A stretch of DNA of 64,000 nt from Thermoleophilaceae bacterium (GTDB lineage: Bacteria; Actinomycetota; Thermoleophilia; Solirubrobacterales; Thermoleophilaceae): contig JADGHQ010000002.1 in assembly GCA_019683805.1 (NCBI GenBank), positions 1 to 64,000 of the forward strand, read 5' to 3'. The position numbers and the translations under genes were made by a program. Positions 36,130 through 45,432 of this stretch are shown piece after piece; the stretch's first letter is position 1, and the number at the start of each line of letters is the position of its first letter. The notes below the pieces were generated by a model. It had not been told where the DNA came from. It did no database searches and was given only the letters and a program-made list of their open reading frames with translations.

Positions 36130-37559
36130 GCCGCACGCGCCTCGGCCTGCCCTCGCTCACGCACAAGCTGGCCGGGCTCTTCTTCGCGATCACGGCGGCG
36201 ATGCTCGCCGTGGTCTTCTTCTTCATCGTGCCGCAGCTCACCCCACGGCTCGAGAACCAGCGCCTGGACGACCTCGAGCGGGTGGCGGCGGCGTCGTCGC
36301 GGCCGCTCGAGTCGGTCCTGAACCTCAGCACGATCTCGACGCGCAGGCTCGACGGGCTCGTGCGCTCGGTCGCGGACGGCGCGAACGCGAAGCTCACGCT
36401 GCTCGGCCAGGGCACGCGGAACAGGGAGCTCTACCCGCTCTCCGACTCGCGCGCGGCCAACAGCGGCCCGCCGCGCAGCGTGCGCCGGCTCGCCTCCCAG
36501 GCGCTCCGCACCAACCGCGCCGCCGCGAGGATCACGCGCGTCGCGGGTCAGCGCACCGCGCAGGTCGCGGTCCCCCTGCACACGAACGGGATCAAGCAGG
36601 CGGACTGGGTGGCGGTCTACTCGCGCTCGCTGGGCGAGGTGGCGGACACCGTGAGCATCATCCGCAGGCGCGTGCTGATCGCTTCGGGCCTCGCGTTGCT
36701 CGTCGCGCTCTTCGGCGGCTACGCCGTGGCGCGCGCGGTGTCCCGGCGCGTCAAGCGGCTCGAGAACGCGGCCGACAAGGTCGCCGCCGGGCAGTTCGTC
36801 GAGCCGCTGCCGATCGACTCGCGCGACGAGCTCGGCCAGCTCACGCGCAGCTTCAACGAGATGCAAGAGCAGCTCCAGAAGGTCGAGCGCGCCCGCAGGG
36901 AGTTCATCGCCACCGCCTCCCACGAGCTGCGCACGCCGATCTTCTCGCTCGGGGGCTTCGTCGAGCTGCTCCAGGACGAGGACCTGACCGCCGAGGAGCG
37001 GCAGGAGTTCCTGGCGACGATGGCCGAGCAGGTCGGGCGCCTGCAGAAGCTCGCCGTGGACCTGCTCGACCTCTCGCGGATCGACGCCGGATCGCTCGAG
37101 CTGCACTCGGAGGACGTCGATCTCGGGGACATCGCGCGCCGCGTGGTGGAAGAGTTCGCCCCCGCCGTGACCCAGCACCGATCAGAGCTCGCCCTCTCGC
37201 TGTCCGATCGCGCGGTTCACGCCTGGTGCGATCGGGAACGCGTTGCGCAGGTCTTGCGCATCCTGCTCGACAACGCGATTCGCCACACGCCGGCCGGCAC
37301 GCCCATCAGCGTGAGCGCCGTGGGCGGCAACGGGTCCGCGGCGCTGCGCGTGTCCGACTCGGGCCCGGGCATCGCCGACAGGGACCAGGTGTTCGAGCGC
37401 TTCTACACCGCCGACGCAGCGCGCGGCTCGGGTCTCGGGCTGGCAATCGCGCAGGAGCTCGCCGAGCGCATGCGCGGCCACGTGACACTGCGTTCGCGGC
37501 CGGGCGAGACGGTCTTCACGCTCTCGCTCCCTTCCGCGCGGAACGGCGGTGGCGCGTGA
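36126..37559 (+). CDS. HAMP-containing sensor histidine kinase
   Basis: 477 residues. Two transmembrane helices (about 14-36 and 183-205) bracket an extracytoplasmic sensor of about 145 residues. HAMP follows (about 203-256), then the H-box FIATASHELRTPIFSLGGF with His266 and the ATPase domain with N-box LLDNAIRHTPAG, G1 DSGPGI and G2 GSGLGLAIA. It phosphorylates the regulator encoded just upstream. HtrA, encoded immediately downstream with overlap, suggests an envelope-stress signal. Confidence 0.95.
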
Positions 37560-38716
37560 GGCGGCTGGCGCTCGCGCTCTCCGTCGCCGCGCTCGCGGCG
37601 CTGACGGCGGCCGGCTGCGGCGGGGGCGGCAAGAGGGACGACTCGTTCCAGGCCACCACCGTGCAGCAGACCACCGTGAAGGTGGTCGGGCGCGCCGCCG
37701 CCGGCTTCGACGCGGAGACGCTCTACCGCCAGCTCTCGCCCGGCGTCGTGACGATCATCTCGATCTTCGACGGCTCGGGCGGCGCGCTCGCCGGCGGCGA
37801 GGAGGGCCTCGGATCGGGCTTCGTGGTCGACCCGAGCGGCTACATCGCGACGAACGCCCACGTGGTCACGACCGGTGACCGGCCGCCGCTGCGGCGGGCG
37901 AGCCAGGTCTACGTCGAGTTCGGCGACGGCAACCGCGTCCGCGCGAGGATCGTGGGAGCGGACCCCGACTCGGACGTCGCGCTCGTGAAGGTCGACCCGA
38001 GCGGGCTCCGGATGGTGCCGCTCTCCTTCGGGGACTCGTCGAAGCTGAGCGTCGGCGAGCCCGTGGCCGCGATCGGCAGCCCGTTCGGAGAGGAGCAGTC
38101 GCTCTCGGTGGGCGTGATCTCGGCGCTCGACCGCTCGATCCGGTCGCTCACGCAGTTCGACATCGCCAACGCCATCCAGACCGACGCGGCCATCAACCAC
38201 GGCAACTCCGGCGGTCCCCTGATCGACGCGCAGGGCAAGGTGATCGGGATCAACTCGCAGATCAAGTCGTCGAGCGGCGGCGGCGAGGGCGTCGGCTTCG
38301 CGGTGCCCGCCAACACCGTCAAGCGCTCGATCGAGCAGCTGCGCGCGAACGGTAGGGTCGAGTACGGCTACCTCGGCGTCAGCTCGCAGACGCTCTACCC
38401 GCAGCTCGCCGAGCATCTCGGCCTCAAGGTCGACCGCGGCGCGCTCCTGGCCAGCGTCCAGCGCGGCGGCCCGGCGGACCGCGCCGGCCTGCGCGGCGGG
38501 AGCCGGCGCGAGAGCTTCCAGGGCGGCCGCGTGCTCGCGGGAGGCGACGTGATCGTGTCCGTGAACGGCGCGCCGGTGCGCAGCTCGAACGACCTGGGCA
38601 GCCTCGTCGCGCTCGAGGACCCCGGCACCGATGTCGCGCTCGGGATCCTCCGGGACGGCAAGCGCACGACCGTGCACGTGAAGCTAGGCAGGCGCCCCTC
38701 GGACACGCGCGGCTGA
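37556..38716 (+). CDS. HtrA/DegP-like serine protease (S1C) lipoprotein with PDZ domain
   Basis: 386 residues from the GTG overlapping the kinase stop. The N-terminus is a lipoprotein signal with lipobox LTAAGC (Cys about 22). The chymotrypsin-like domain has His in ATNAHVV, Asp in DSDVALVKV and Ser in INHGNSGGPL. A PDZ domain (about 290-380: YGYLGVSSQTL, GALLASVQRGGPADRAGL, DVIVSVNG) completes the architecture. It degrades or refolds misfolded proteins outside the membrane, and the two-component genes upstream probably regulate it. Confidence 0.95.
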   Translation: MRRLALALSVAALAALTAAGCGGGGKRDDSFQATTVQQTTVKVVGRAAAGFDAETLYRQLSPGVVTIISIFDGSGGALAGGEEGLGSGFVVDPSGYIATNAHVVTTGDRPPLRRASQVYVEFGDGNRVRARIVGADPDSDVALVKVDPSGLRMVPLSFGDSSKLSVGEPVAAIGSPFGEEQSLSVGVISALDRSIRSLTQFDIANAIQTDAAINHGNSGGPLIDAQGKVIGINSQIKSSSGGGEGVGFAVPANTVKRSIEQLRANGRVEYGYLGVSSQTLYPQLAEHLGLKVDRGALLASVQRGGPADRAGLRGGSRRESFQGGRVLAGGDVIVSVNGAPVRSSNDLGSLVALEDPGTDVALGILRDGKRTTVHVKLGRRPSDTRG

Positions 38717-38963
38717 CCCCGGCGCACGAGCGCGCGCGGCTCGCCCGCGCCGCGTCCGCACCGCTCGACGACACCCCGTACGATCTCGCGCAGCCGCCCC
38801 TGGCTGGACTAGGCCGCGCCACGCCGGCGTCGCACGGGGCCGCCCGGCGCCCGAGCGGTAAGGCCGCGAAGCCGATCCCCCAGCGAGGAAATCGACCAAC
38901 ATCTCGGCGCAGGGACGGACAGCCTGCGGTTTCAAGCGGACGACAGGAGGAAACGGAGACCCG

Positions 38964-39341
38964 ATGACAGTCGAGAGCGGTTCGAGCACCGTCCGGCTGA
39001 CGGTGCCCGCCAAGCCGGACTACGTCGTGCTCGTTCGGCTCGCCCTCTCGGCGGTCTGTCGGCTCACGCCGCTCCAGCCCGAGGACGTCGCCGACCTCAA
39101 GCTCGCGGTCACCGAGGCCGCGAGCGAGCTCGTCCACGACGGCTCCCAGGGCCAGCTCGTGTGCGCCTTCGCGCTGCACGACGACCGGCTCGTGCTCGAG
39201 GTCGGCGGACCGGCGCACCCACACGTCTCGCCCGAGGAGCAGGAGCTCGGCCGGGCCATCATCGCGGCGACTGTCGACGAGTGTGAGTACGGCGACGGCG
39301 TGGTCCGGCTGGTGAAATACCTCCCCGACGGCACCGAGTAG
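38964..39341 (+). CDS. RsbW-like anti-sigma regulatory factor, degenerate ATP site
   Basis: 125 residues from ATG 38964, with AGGAGG at 38945 and GGAG at 38955. The HATPase_c fold of RsbW/SpoIIAB is visible: VRLTVPAKPDYVVLVRLAL, ADLKLAVTEAASELV, DDRLVLEVGGPAHP and VVRLVKYLPDG. The N-box Asn is replaced by Glu55 and the G1 Asp-x-Gly-x-Gly is not present (VGGPAHP), so kinase activity is doubtful. It may still bind a sigma factor or a STAS protein. It precedes the trehalose genes by 36 bases. Confidence 0.75.
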   Translation: MTVESGSSTVRLTVPAKPDYVVLVRLALSAVCRLTPLQPEDVADLKLAVTEAASELVHDGSQGQLVCAFALHDDRLVLEVGGPAHPHVSPEEQELGRAIIAATVDECEYGDGVVRLVKYLPDGTE

Positions 39342-39377
39342 GCTCCGCTGGCTCGCGAGGCACAGGAGGCCCGAGTT

Positions 39378-40616
39378 TTGCTTCAACCGGTCGGGGTAGG
39401 CCACAAGTCGCTCGCCGACTACACCCACCTGGTGGGGCGTCCGCTCGTGGCGGAGATCCGGGAGCTCGCGGAGGGGCTGCGCGGGCTCAAGGTGCTGCAC
39501 CTGTCCGCGACGGCGTTCGGCGGGGGCGTGTCGGAGATCCTCTACACGCTCGTGCCGCTCATGCGCGACGTCGGGATCGAGGCCGAGTGGGAGATCATGA
39601 TCGGCCGCGAGGAGTTCTACAACGTCACCAAGCGGATCCACAACGCGCTCCAGGGCTCCGAGCACGAGCTGGACGCGCACAGCTGGGAGGTCTACGAGCA
39701 GTACAACCGCATGAACGCGGAGGAGCTGTCCGGCGGCTGGGACGTGGTGATCGTCCACGACCCGCAGCCCGCCGCGGTGCGCCAGCACGTCCCCGAGAAG
39801 GCGCGCAACTGGGTCTGGCGCTGCCACATCGACCTCTCGACTCCCAACGCCGCGACGATGGAGAGGATCGTGCCGCTCGTGACCGACTACGACGGCTCGG
39901 TCTTCCACCTCCGCGAGTACGTGCCGGCCGCGCTCGACGGAGCGAGCTGCACGGTCCACATCTGCCCGCCGGCGATCGATCCGCTCTCGCCGAAGAACAT
40001 GGCGCTCTCGCCCGAGGACGCCGCCTTCGTCTGCGACCAGTTCGGCATCGACGTGGACAGGCCGCTGATGTGCCAGGTGTCGCGCTTCGACCCCTGGAAG
40101 GACCCGATCGGCGTGATCGACGCCTACCGCGCCGTCACCGCGGAGATGCCCGAGGTCCAGCTCGCGCTTGTGGGCTCGATGGCCACCGACGACCCCGAGG
40201 GCTGGGAGTTCTTCAACTCGACCATCGAGTACGCGGCGGGAGACCCCGACATCAAGATCCTCAACAACCTCAACAACGTCGGGGCGATCGAGGTGAACGC
40301 GTTCCAGTCCCAGGCGGACGTCGTGGTCCAGAAGTCGACGCGCGAGGGCTTCGGCCTCACGGTCTCCGAGGCGCTGTGGAAGGCGCGGCCGTTCATCGGC
40401 GGGGCCGTGGGCGGAATCCCCCTCCAGGTCCAGGACGGCGAGACCGGCTTCCTCGTCTCCTCGCCCGAGCAGTGCGCCCAGCGCTCGCTCGAGATCCTGC
40501 GCGAGCCGGAGCTCGGGAAGCGGCTCGGCCGCGCCGGCAAGGAGCACGTACGCAAGCACTTCCTCACGCCGCGGCTGTTGCGAGACTGGCTGCGGATCTT
40601 CGCCGACCTGGCATGA
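39378..40616 (+). CDS. treT: Trehalose synthase, GT4 glycosyltransferring type (TreT-like)
   Basis: 412 residues from TTG 39378, supported by AGGAGG at 39364-39369. GT-B fold with LHLSATAFGGGVSEILYTLVPL near the N-terminus, VIVHDPQPA, WRCHIDLSTPN, QVSRFDPWKDP and the C-terminal STREGFGLTVSEALWKARP and GGIPLQV. This matches the TreT family, which joins NDP-glucose and glucose to trehalose directly. The stop overlaps the OtsA start by four bases. Substrate preference is inferred from family only. Confidence 0.85.
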   Translation: MLQPVGVGHKSLADYTHLVGRPLVAEIRELAEGLRGLKVLHLSATAFGGGVSEILYTLVPLMRDVGIEAEWEIMIGREEFYNVTKRIHNALQGSEHELDAHSWEVYEQYNRMNAEELSGGWDVVIVHDPQPAAVRQHVPEKARNWVWRCHIDLSTPNAATMERIVPLVTDYDGSVFHLREYVPAALDGASCTVHICPPAIDPLSPKNMALSPEDAAFVCDQFGIDVDRPLMCQVSRFDPWKDPIGVIDAYRAVTAEMPEVQLALVGSMATDDPEGWEFFNSTIEYAAGDPDIKILNNLNNVGAIEVNAFQSQADVVVQKSTREGFGLTVSEALWKARPFIGGAVGGIPLQVQDGETGFLVSSPEQCAQRSLEILREPELGKRLGRAGKEHVRKHFLTPRLLRDWLRIFADLA

Positions 40617-42124
40617 CGCGCGACACGCCCATCGTCCTCGTCTCGAACCGCGGCCCCGCCACATTCCATCGAGACGAGCGCGGTGAGCTCGTCGCGACGC
40701 GCGGGGGCGGAGGCCTCGTCACCGCCCTCACGGGGCTCGTGAACCACCGCGACGCGCTCTGGATCGCGTCGGCGATGACGGAGGCCGACGCCGAGGCGAG
40801 CCGGCGGTACGGCGGCCGCAGCTTCGCCTGCCAGGTGGACGGGACGACCTACACCGTGCGCCTGGTCGAGTCCGACCCCGAGGCGTACGACCGCTTCTAC
40901 AACGTCGTGGCGAACCCGCTGCTGTGGTTCATCCAGCACTACCTCTGGGACCTCTCGAACGCGCCTGACATCAGGCGCAACGAGGTGGAGGCGTACGAGA
41001 ACGGGTACTGCGCGGTGAACGCCGACCTGGCCGCCGCTGTGCTCGACGAGGTGGGCGAGGGCGATGCCGTCGTGATGCTCCACGACTACCACCTCTACAC
41101 CGCGCCGAGGATGATCAGACGCGAGCGCCCCGACCTCTTCCTGCACCACTTCGTGCACATCCCGTGGACGCAGCCGGACGCCTGGCGAGTGCTGCCGCGC
41201 GACATCCGCGAGGACATCTACGAGGGCATCCTGGCGAACGACATCATCGGCTTCCACACCCGCTCCTACAAGCGCAACTTCCTGCTCTGCTGCCGGGAGC
41301 TGTTCGGGCTCGACGTGGACGACGAGGCAGGCGTCGTGCGCCACGAGGGCCGCGAGGTGTGGGTACGCGCCTACCCCCTGCCGATCTCGGCCGAGAGCTT
41401 CCGCAGGACGGCGGCGCGGGAGTCCGTGCGCGAGTTCGAGGAGGAGCTCCTGCGCCGCCGGCGCGAGCACCTGATCCTGCGCGTGGACCGCGCCGACCTC
41501 TCGAAGAACGTGCTGCGCGGCTTCACGGCGTTCGACCTCTTCCTCACCCAGCACCCCGAGTTCCGCGAGAAGGTCACCTTCATCGCCCAGCTGATGCCCT
41601 CGCGCCAGGACGTGCCCGAGTACGTCGAGTACCTGGAGCGGATCGAGGCGCTCGTCGCCGTGGTGAACCACCGGCACGGCACGACCGACTGGATGCCGAT
41701 CCACCTCAAGCTGCGCGAGAACCTCGACGAGGCGATCGCTGCCTACAAGCACTACGACCTGCTGATCGTCAACGCGATGTTCGACGGCATGAACCTGGTT
41801 GCGAAGGAGGGGCCGCTCGTGAACGAGCGCGACGGCGTGTCGCTCCTGTCGGAGAACACCGGCGCGCACGAGGAGCTCGGCGAGTTCGCGCTCTCGGTGA
41901 ATCCGTTCGACGTGCAGGAGCAGGCCGACGCGATCCACCGCGCGCTGACGATGTCCGCCGAGGAGCGCGCCTGGCGCTCCGCGGGGCTGAAGCGGATCGT
42001 GACCGCTCGCAACCCGGGCAACTGGGTGGACGAGCAGCTGCGCGACATCGAGGCGAAGCGGGCGGGCGAGCCGCCGCCGCCGATCGAGGCCGCGCAGCAG
42101 CCGCCCGCGGCCGAGCGGCGCTAG
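40613..42124 (+). CDS. otsA: GT20 family trehalose-6-phosphate synthase-like protein
   Basis: 503 residues; ATGA overlap with the TreT gene. GT20 signatures: VLVSNRGP, GGGGLVTAL, VMLHDYHLY, FVHIPWTQPD, NDIIGFHTRSYKRNF, LRVDRADLSKNVLRG and DGMNLVAKE. It would form trehalose-6-phosphate from NDP-glucose and glucose-6-phosphate. No OtsB phosphatase is adjacent. Related GT20 enzymes make glucosylglycerol phosphate or validoxylamine derivatives, so the acceptor is not certain. Confidence 0.88.
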   Translation: MTRDTPIVLVSNRGPATFHRDERGELVATRGGGGLVTALTGLVNHRDALWIASAMTEADAEASRRYGGRSFACQVDGTTYTVRLVESDPEAYDRFYNVVANPLLWFIQHYLWDLSNAPDIRRNEVEAYENGYCAVNADLAAAVLDEVGEGDAVVMLHDYHLYTAPRMIRRERPDLFLHHFVHIPWTQPDAWRVLPRDIREDIYEGILANDIIGFHTRSYKRNFLLCCRELFGLDVDDEAGVVRHEGREVWVRAYPLPISAESFRRTAARESVREFEEELLRRRREHLILRVDRADLSKNVLRGFTAFDLFLTQHPEFREKVTFIAQLMPSRQDVPEYVEYLERIEALVAVVNHRHGTTDWMPIHLKLRENLDEAIAAYKHYDLLIVNAMFDGMNLVAKEGPLVNERDGVSLLSENTGAHEELGEFALSVNPFDVQEQADAIHRALTMSAEERAWRSAGLKRIVTARNPGNWVDEQLRDIEAKRAGEPPPPIEAAQQPPAAERR

Positions 42125-42160
42125 CCGTTCGCGCCCGCCCGCGCGCCGAAGGCCGCGCTC

Positions 42161-42505
42161 CTAGACCTCGAACGAGAACTCGCCGCCGCGCGGCGGCTCG
42201 GGCGCGGGCGCCGGCGGCGCCGGCGCGGCGGGCCGGGCAGGCGCGGCCGCCGGGCTCGGCGCACGCGGGTGCCTGCGGCGCCGGTGGGCGCGACGGCCGC
42301 GGGGAGGTGTCGTCCGCACGCGCCGCCCCGGTCGCGCGCGCCGCTTCGGCCGTGAGGGCGCGAGGGGACGAGCCGGCGCGGCCGGGCGCCACGGCGCGGC
42401 CGGGCGCTCGGGCTGCGCCGGCCGCACGGGCTCGCGGCCGCACCCCTCGGGCTGCCCGGAGACGATCAGCAGGCCGGCGGCGAGCAGCGCAGCCAACCGC
42501 CCCAT
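42161..42505 (-). CDS. Small exported Pro/Arg/Ala-rich protein
   Basis: 114 residues from ATG 42505. An N-terminal hydrophobic segment (residues 3-17, GRLAALLAAGLLIVSG) and a Cys at about 22 suggest export, possibly as a lipoprotein although the lipobox is poor. The rest is low-complexity Pro/Ala/Arg ending GGEFSFEV. No domain is recognised. Alone on the minus strand between otsA and rpsF. Confidence 0.55.
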   Translation of the reverse strand: MGRLAALLAAGLLIVSGQPEGCGREPVRPAQPERPAAPWRPAAPARPLAPSRPKRRARPGRRVRTTPPRGRRAHRRRRHPRAPSPAAAPARPAAPAPPAPAPEPPRGGEFSFEV

Positions 42506-42632
42506 GTTCCGCCATCGAACCCGGCGCACGATGCCGAGCGCCGCGCCTGCTCGCCGCCGTTCCACGTTCGGCCAAAGGGCGCGCGGGCGCCTTTCTCGCC
42601 CCCCGTGCGCACGCAGGGCCGAGCACCGCTGC

Positions 42633-42638
42633 TATCGT
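42633..42638 (+). promoter_or_regulatory. -10-like TATCGT of rpsF
   Basis: TANNNT twelve bases before the rpsF ATG, implying a leader of about five bases. This leaves no room for the S6:S18-binding leader known from other bacteria. Confidence 0.35.
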
Positions 42639-42650
42639 CCCCCGCCGCCT

Positions 42651-43055
42651 ATGCCGCTCTACGACCTGATGCTCCTGCTCGACCCGAACGCCCCGGACGA
42701 GCGCCGCGACGAGATCGTCTCGCAGATGCGCGGCGCGATCGAGGCGGACGGCGCGCTCCTGGGCCAGCACGACTGGGGCATGCGGCGCCTCGCCTACGAG
42801 ATCGATCACCGCGGCGAGGCGGACTACCGCCTGTTCCAGTTCGAGGGCCCGCCCGAGCTCGTCGAGAGGCTCGACCACACGCTCAAGATCGCCGACGGCG
42901 TGCTGCGCTTCCGCATCATCAGGCTGAAGCCCGGCTCGCCGCCTCCACCCGAGCCGCGCGCCCAGAGCGCGCGGCCGGAGCCGCGCGAGGAGGCCGGCAC
43001 CGCTCAGGTGGCCGCCCGCTCGGTCGCCGACGCGCCGCCTTCCCGCGGGCGCTAG
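42651..43055 (+). CDS. rpsF: 30S ribosomal protein S6
   Basis: 134 residues. PLYDLMLLLDPNAPDERRDEIV, WGMRRLAYEI, GEADYRLFQFEGPPELVERLDHTLKI and GVLRFRIIRL are S6 signatures; a Pro/Ala/Glu extension of about 35 residues follows residue 100. S6 binds S18 in the small-subunit platform. In most bacteria ssb and rpsR come next, but here two minus-strand genes intervene before ssb at 46124. Confidence 0.95.
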   Translation: MPLYDLMLLLDPNAPDERRDEIVSQMRGAIEADGALLGQHDWGMRRLAYEIDHRGEADYRLFQFEGPPELVERLDHTLKIADGVLRFRIIRLKPGSPPPPEPRAQSARPEPREEAGTAQVAARSVADAPPSRGR

Positions 43056-43070
43056 CCGGCCCGGGCGCTC

Positions 43071-45308
43071 CTACCCGTTCGCAGGCGCTCCCGGCGCCGC
43101 GCCGCGCATGCCCGCCGCCACCGGGTCGGGCTGGAAGCGCAGCGCGATGAGGGCGATGTCGTCGCGGGTGTCGCCGCCGCTCCGCTCCATGGCCTTGCGC
43201 TCGAGCGTGTCGACGATCTCCTCGGGCGAGCGGCCGCGCAGGCCGGCGAGCATCGACGCGAGACCCGCCTCGCCGAGATGCCCGCCGAGCGGCCCCGTCT
43301 CGATCACGCCGTCGGTGTAGAGGACGAGCGTGTCTCCCGGGCGCATCTCGAGGGTCGACTCCTCGAAGCCGGCCTCGTGCGACGCGCCCACGATCGTGCC
43401 GTACTCGCCGGCGGGCTCGACCGTCCCGTCGGCCCGCAGCACGAGCGCGGGCGGGTGCCCGGCGAGCGCCAGACGCAGCTCGGCCGTCTCGGAGCGCGGC
43501 CTGAAGCGCGCGACGCAGACGGTGCAGAGGTCGCCCCCCTCGCGGAGCATCGCCTCGTTGAGGATCCCGAGCACGGCGTCCTGCTCGGGCGTCTGCAGGG
43601 CGGCCGCGCGTAGCGTGTAGCGTGCGAGCGCGGTGGTCGCGGAAGCCTCGGGCCCCTTGCCGACCACGTCTCCGATCATGAGCTGCCAGCCGCCGTCGGG
43701 GTGGTCGAAGACGTCGTAGAAGTCGCCGCCCACCTCCTGCAGCTCGCCCGCCGCGCGGTAGCGGACGGCGAGCTCGCCGCCCTCGATCTCCGGCAGGCGC
43801 ATCGGCAGGAGGCGCGTCTGCAGCGTGTGCGCGATCCGGGTGCGCTCGGTGTAGAGCCGCGCGTTCTCGACCGCGATTGCGGCGCGCCGCGCGACGTCCT
43901 CGGCGAGCCGCAGGTCGTCCTCCGTGAAGATCGCGCCCGACTCGGAGGAGAGGAGCCCGAGCACGCCGAGCGTGCGGCCGCGCACGCGCAGTGGCGCCGT
44001 GATCGCCGATCGCACGTCGAGCCGGCGCAGCAGCTCGAGGTGCCCGCCGTCCCTCGCCGCCATGACGAGCAGGTCGTCCGTCACCCGCGGGATCAGCTCC
44101 GACTCGCCGCTGCGGATCACCTTGAACGCGCCCGAGGCGTCGTCGGGTCGCGGCGGATACCGCCGCCAGAGCTCCCAGGCGAGATCCTCCTTGGCGGGGT
44201 CCGCGTGGGCGACGGCCACCTGCCGCAGCTCCCCGCGTTCGTCGAGGAGCTGGATCGCGCACCCGTCGGAGATCGCGGGCACCGCGATGCGGGTGACGTT
44301 GGCGAGCGTCTCCTCGTAGTCGAGCGAGGCGTCGAGGATCTCGCCCGCGTGCGCCAGGAAGGTGGCGCGCCTGCGCGCGGCGCGCTCCGACTCGAGCAGC
44401 CGGCGCCGCTCGGTGACGTCGATGACGACCACGCTCACCCCGATCGGCGTGCCGTCGGGGCCCTTCACCGGTATGTACGAGCCGAGCCAGTGGCGCGTCT
44501 CGCCGGGGCAGGCGCGCGTCTCGCCGGCGTACTCGATGTCGCTGAGCGCCTCGCCCGTCTCGAGCACCTGCCTGAACGCCGCGGACACCTCCTCGCCGAG
44601 CTCCTCGCCGACGAGCTCGAACACGGTGCGCCCGATGTGATCCCCGACCGGGATGCCGTTCATCGCCGCGAGCGCCTCGTTGATCTGCACGCAGCGGAGG
44701 TCGGTGTCGTAGAGCGCGAGGCCGACCGGCACGCTCGCGAACACCGAGTCGAGCTGTGCCCGCGCCCGCTCGGCCTCCTCGTAGAGGCGCGCGTTGTCGA
44801 TCGCCAGCCCGAAACGGCGCGCCAGGTGGTGCGCGAAGTCGAGGTCCGTCTCGTTGTAGTGGCGGCTCCCTCCGAGCGCGAGGAAGGTGAGCGCCCCGAT
44901 GGTGCGCCCGCGCGCCCGCAGCGGCACGATCATGCAGGAGGCGGGCGCGAGCTCTCCGTACGCCTCGAGCTCGTCGTCCCGAAGCGGCACGGCCGAGTGC
45001 CCGACGACGTCGGTCACGAGCTCGGACTCGTCGGTCTCGATCACGTGCAGCACGCCCTCGCTGCCGGCCTTCTGCTCGCGGTAGCGGCGGCTCAGCTCGA
45101 GCAGCAGCCGCTCCTGCTCGGGGTCCGGCTGGCCGCTCGTGATCCCGCGCAGCGAGCCGTCCGGCCGGAGCACGTCCACGGAGCACCAGTCGGCGAAGTC
45201 GGGCACCGCGAGCGTCACGACCTCCTTGAGGGTTCGCTCGTAGTCGAGGGAGCGAGCGAGGGCGGCGCTGGCCTCGGCGAGGAAGCGGAGCGCGCCCTCG
45301 GCCCTCAT
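43071..45308 (-). CDS. GAF-PAS-GAF-PP2C (SpoIIE/RsbU-like) serine phosphatase
   Basis: 745 residues from ATG 45308 (GTG 45341 adds eleven). Domain order: GAF 1 (about 12-180, TLKEVVTLAVPDFADWCSVDVL), PAS (about 185-310, VFASVPVGLALYDTDLRCVQINEALAAMNG, with IDVTERRRL at its end), GAF 2 (about 325-500), PP2C (about 515-730; GGDFYDVF, IGDVVGKGPEA, LYTDGVIE, DDIALIAL). All PP2C metal-binding Asp motifs are intact. Such enzymes dephosphorylate STAS anti-anti-sigma proteins in response to bound ligands or redox; the STAS protein at 10073 is a candidate substrate. Confidence 0.93.
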   Translation of the reverse strand: MRAEGALRFLAEASAALARSLDYERTLKEVVTLAVPDFADWCSVDVLRPDGSLRGITSGQPDPEQERLLLELSRRYREQKAGSEGVLHVIETDESELVTDVVGHSAVPLRDDELEAYGELAPASCMIVPLRARGRTIGALTFLALGGSRHYNETDLDFAHHLARRFGLAIDNARLYEEAERARAQLDSVFASVPVGLALYDTDLRCVQINEALAAMNGIPVGDHIGRTVFELVGEELGEEVSAAFRQVLETGEALSDIEYAGETRACPGETRHWLGSYIPVKGPDGTPIGVSVVVIDVTERRRLLESERAARRRATFLAHAGEILDASLDYEETLANVTRIAVPAISDGCAIQLLDERGELRQVAVAHADPAKEDLAWELWRRYPPRPDDASGAFKVIRSGESELIPRVTDDLLVMAARDGGHLELLRRLDVRSAITAPLRVRGRTLGVLGLLSSESGAIFTEDDLRLAEDVARRAAIAVENARLYTERTRIAHTLQTRLLPMRLPEIEGGELAVRYRAAGELQEVGGDFYDVFDHPDGGWQLMIGDVVGKGPEASATTALARYTLRAAALQTPEQDAVLGILNEAMLREGGDLCTVCVARFRPRSETAELRLALAGHPPALVLRADGTVEPAGEYGTIVGASHEAGFEESTLEMRPGDTLVLYTDGVIETGPLGGHLGEAGLASMLAGLRGRSPEEIVDTLERKAMERSGGDTRDDIALIALRFQPDPVAAGMRGAAPGAPANG

Positions 45309-45432
45309 GACTCCCTGCTCATGGACCTCGCGTTCGTTCACCCGCCCCTTGGCCGGCGCCTGGGGAAAAACCGGCCGTTGGTCCAGCGTACTCCCCCACC
45401 GGGCGCTGCGGGAGGGGCGGATCGCGCGCGCC

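Noticed and set aside
45351-45376. GGCCGG/CCGGCC inverted repeat as terminator between the sigma/zinc fusion and the phosphatase gene
   Set aside because: Six-base arms with a 14-base loop are weak at this G+C; not enough to call a terminator.
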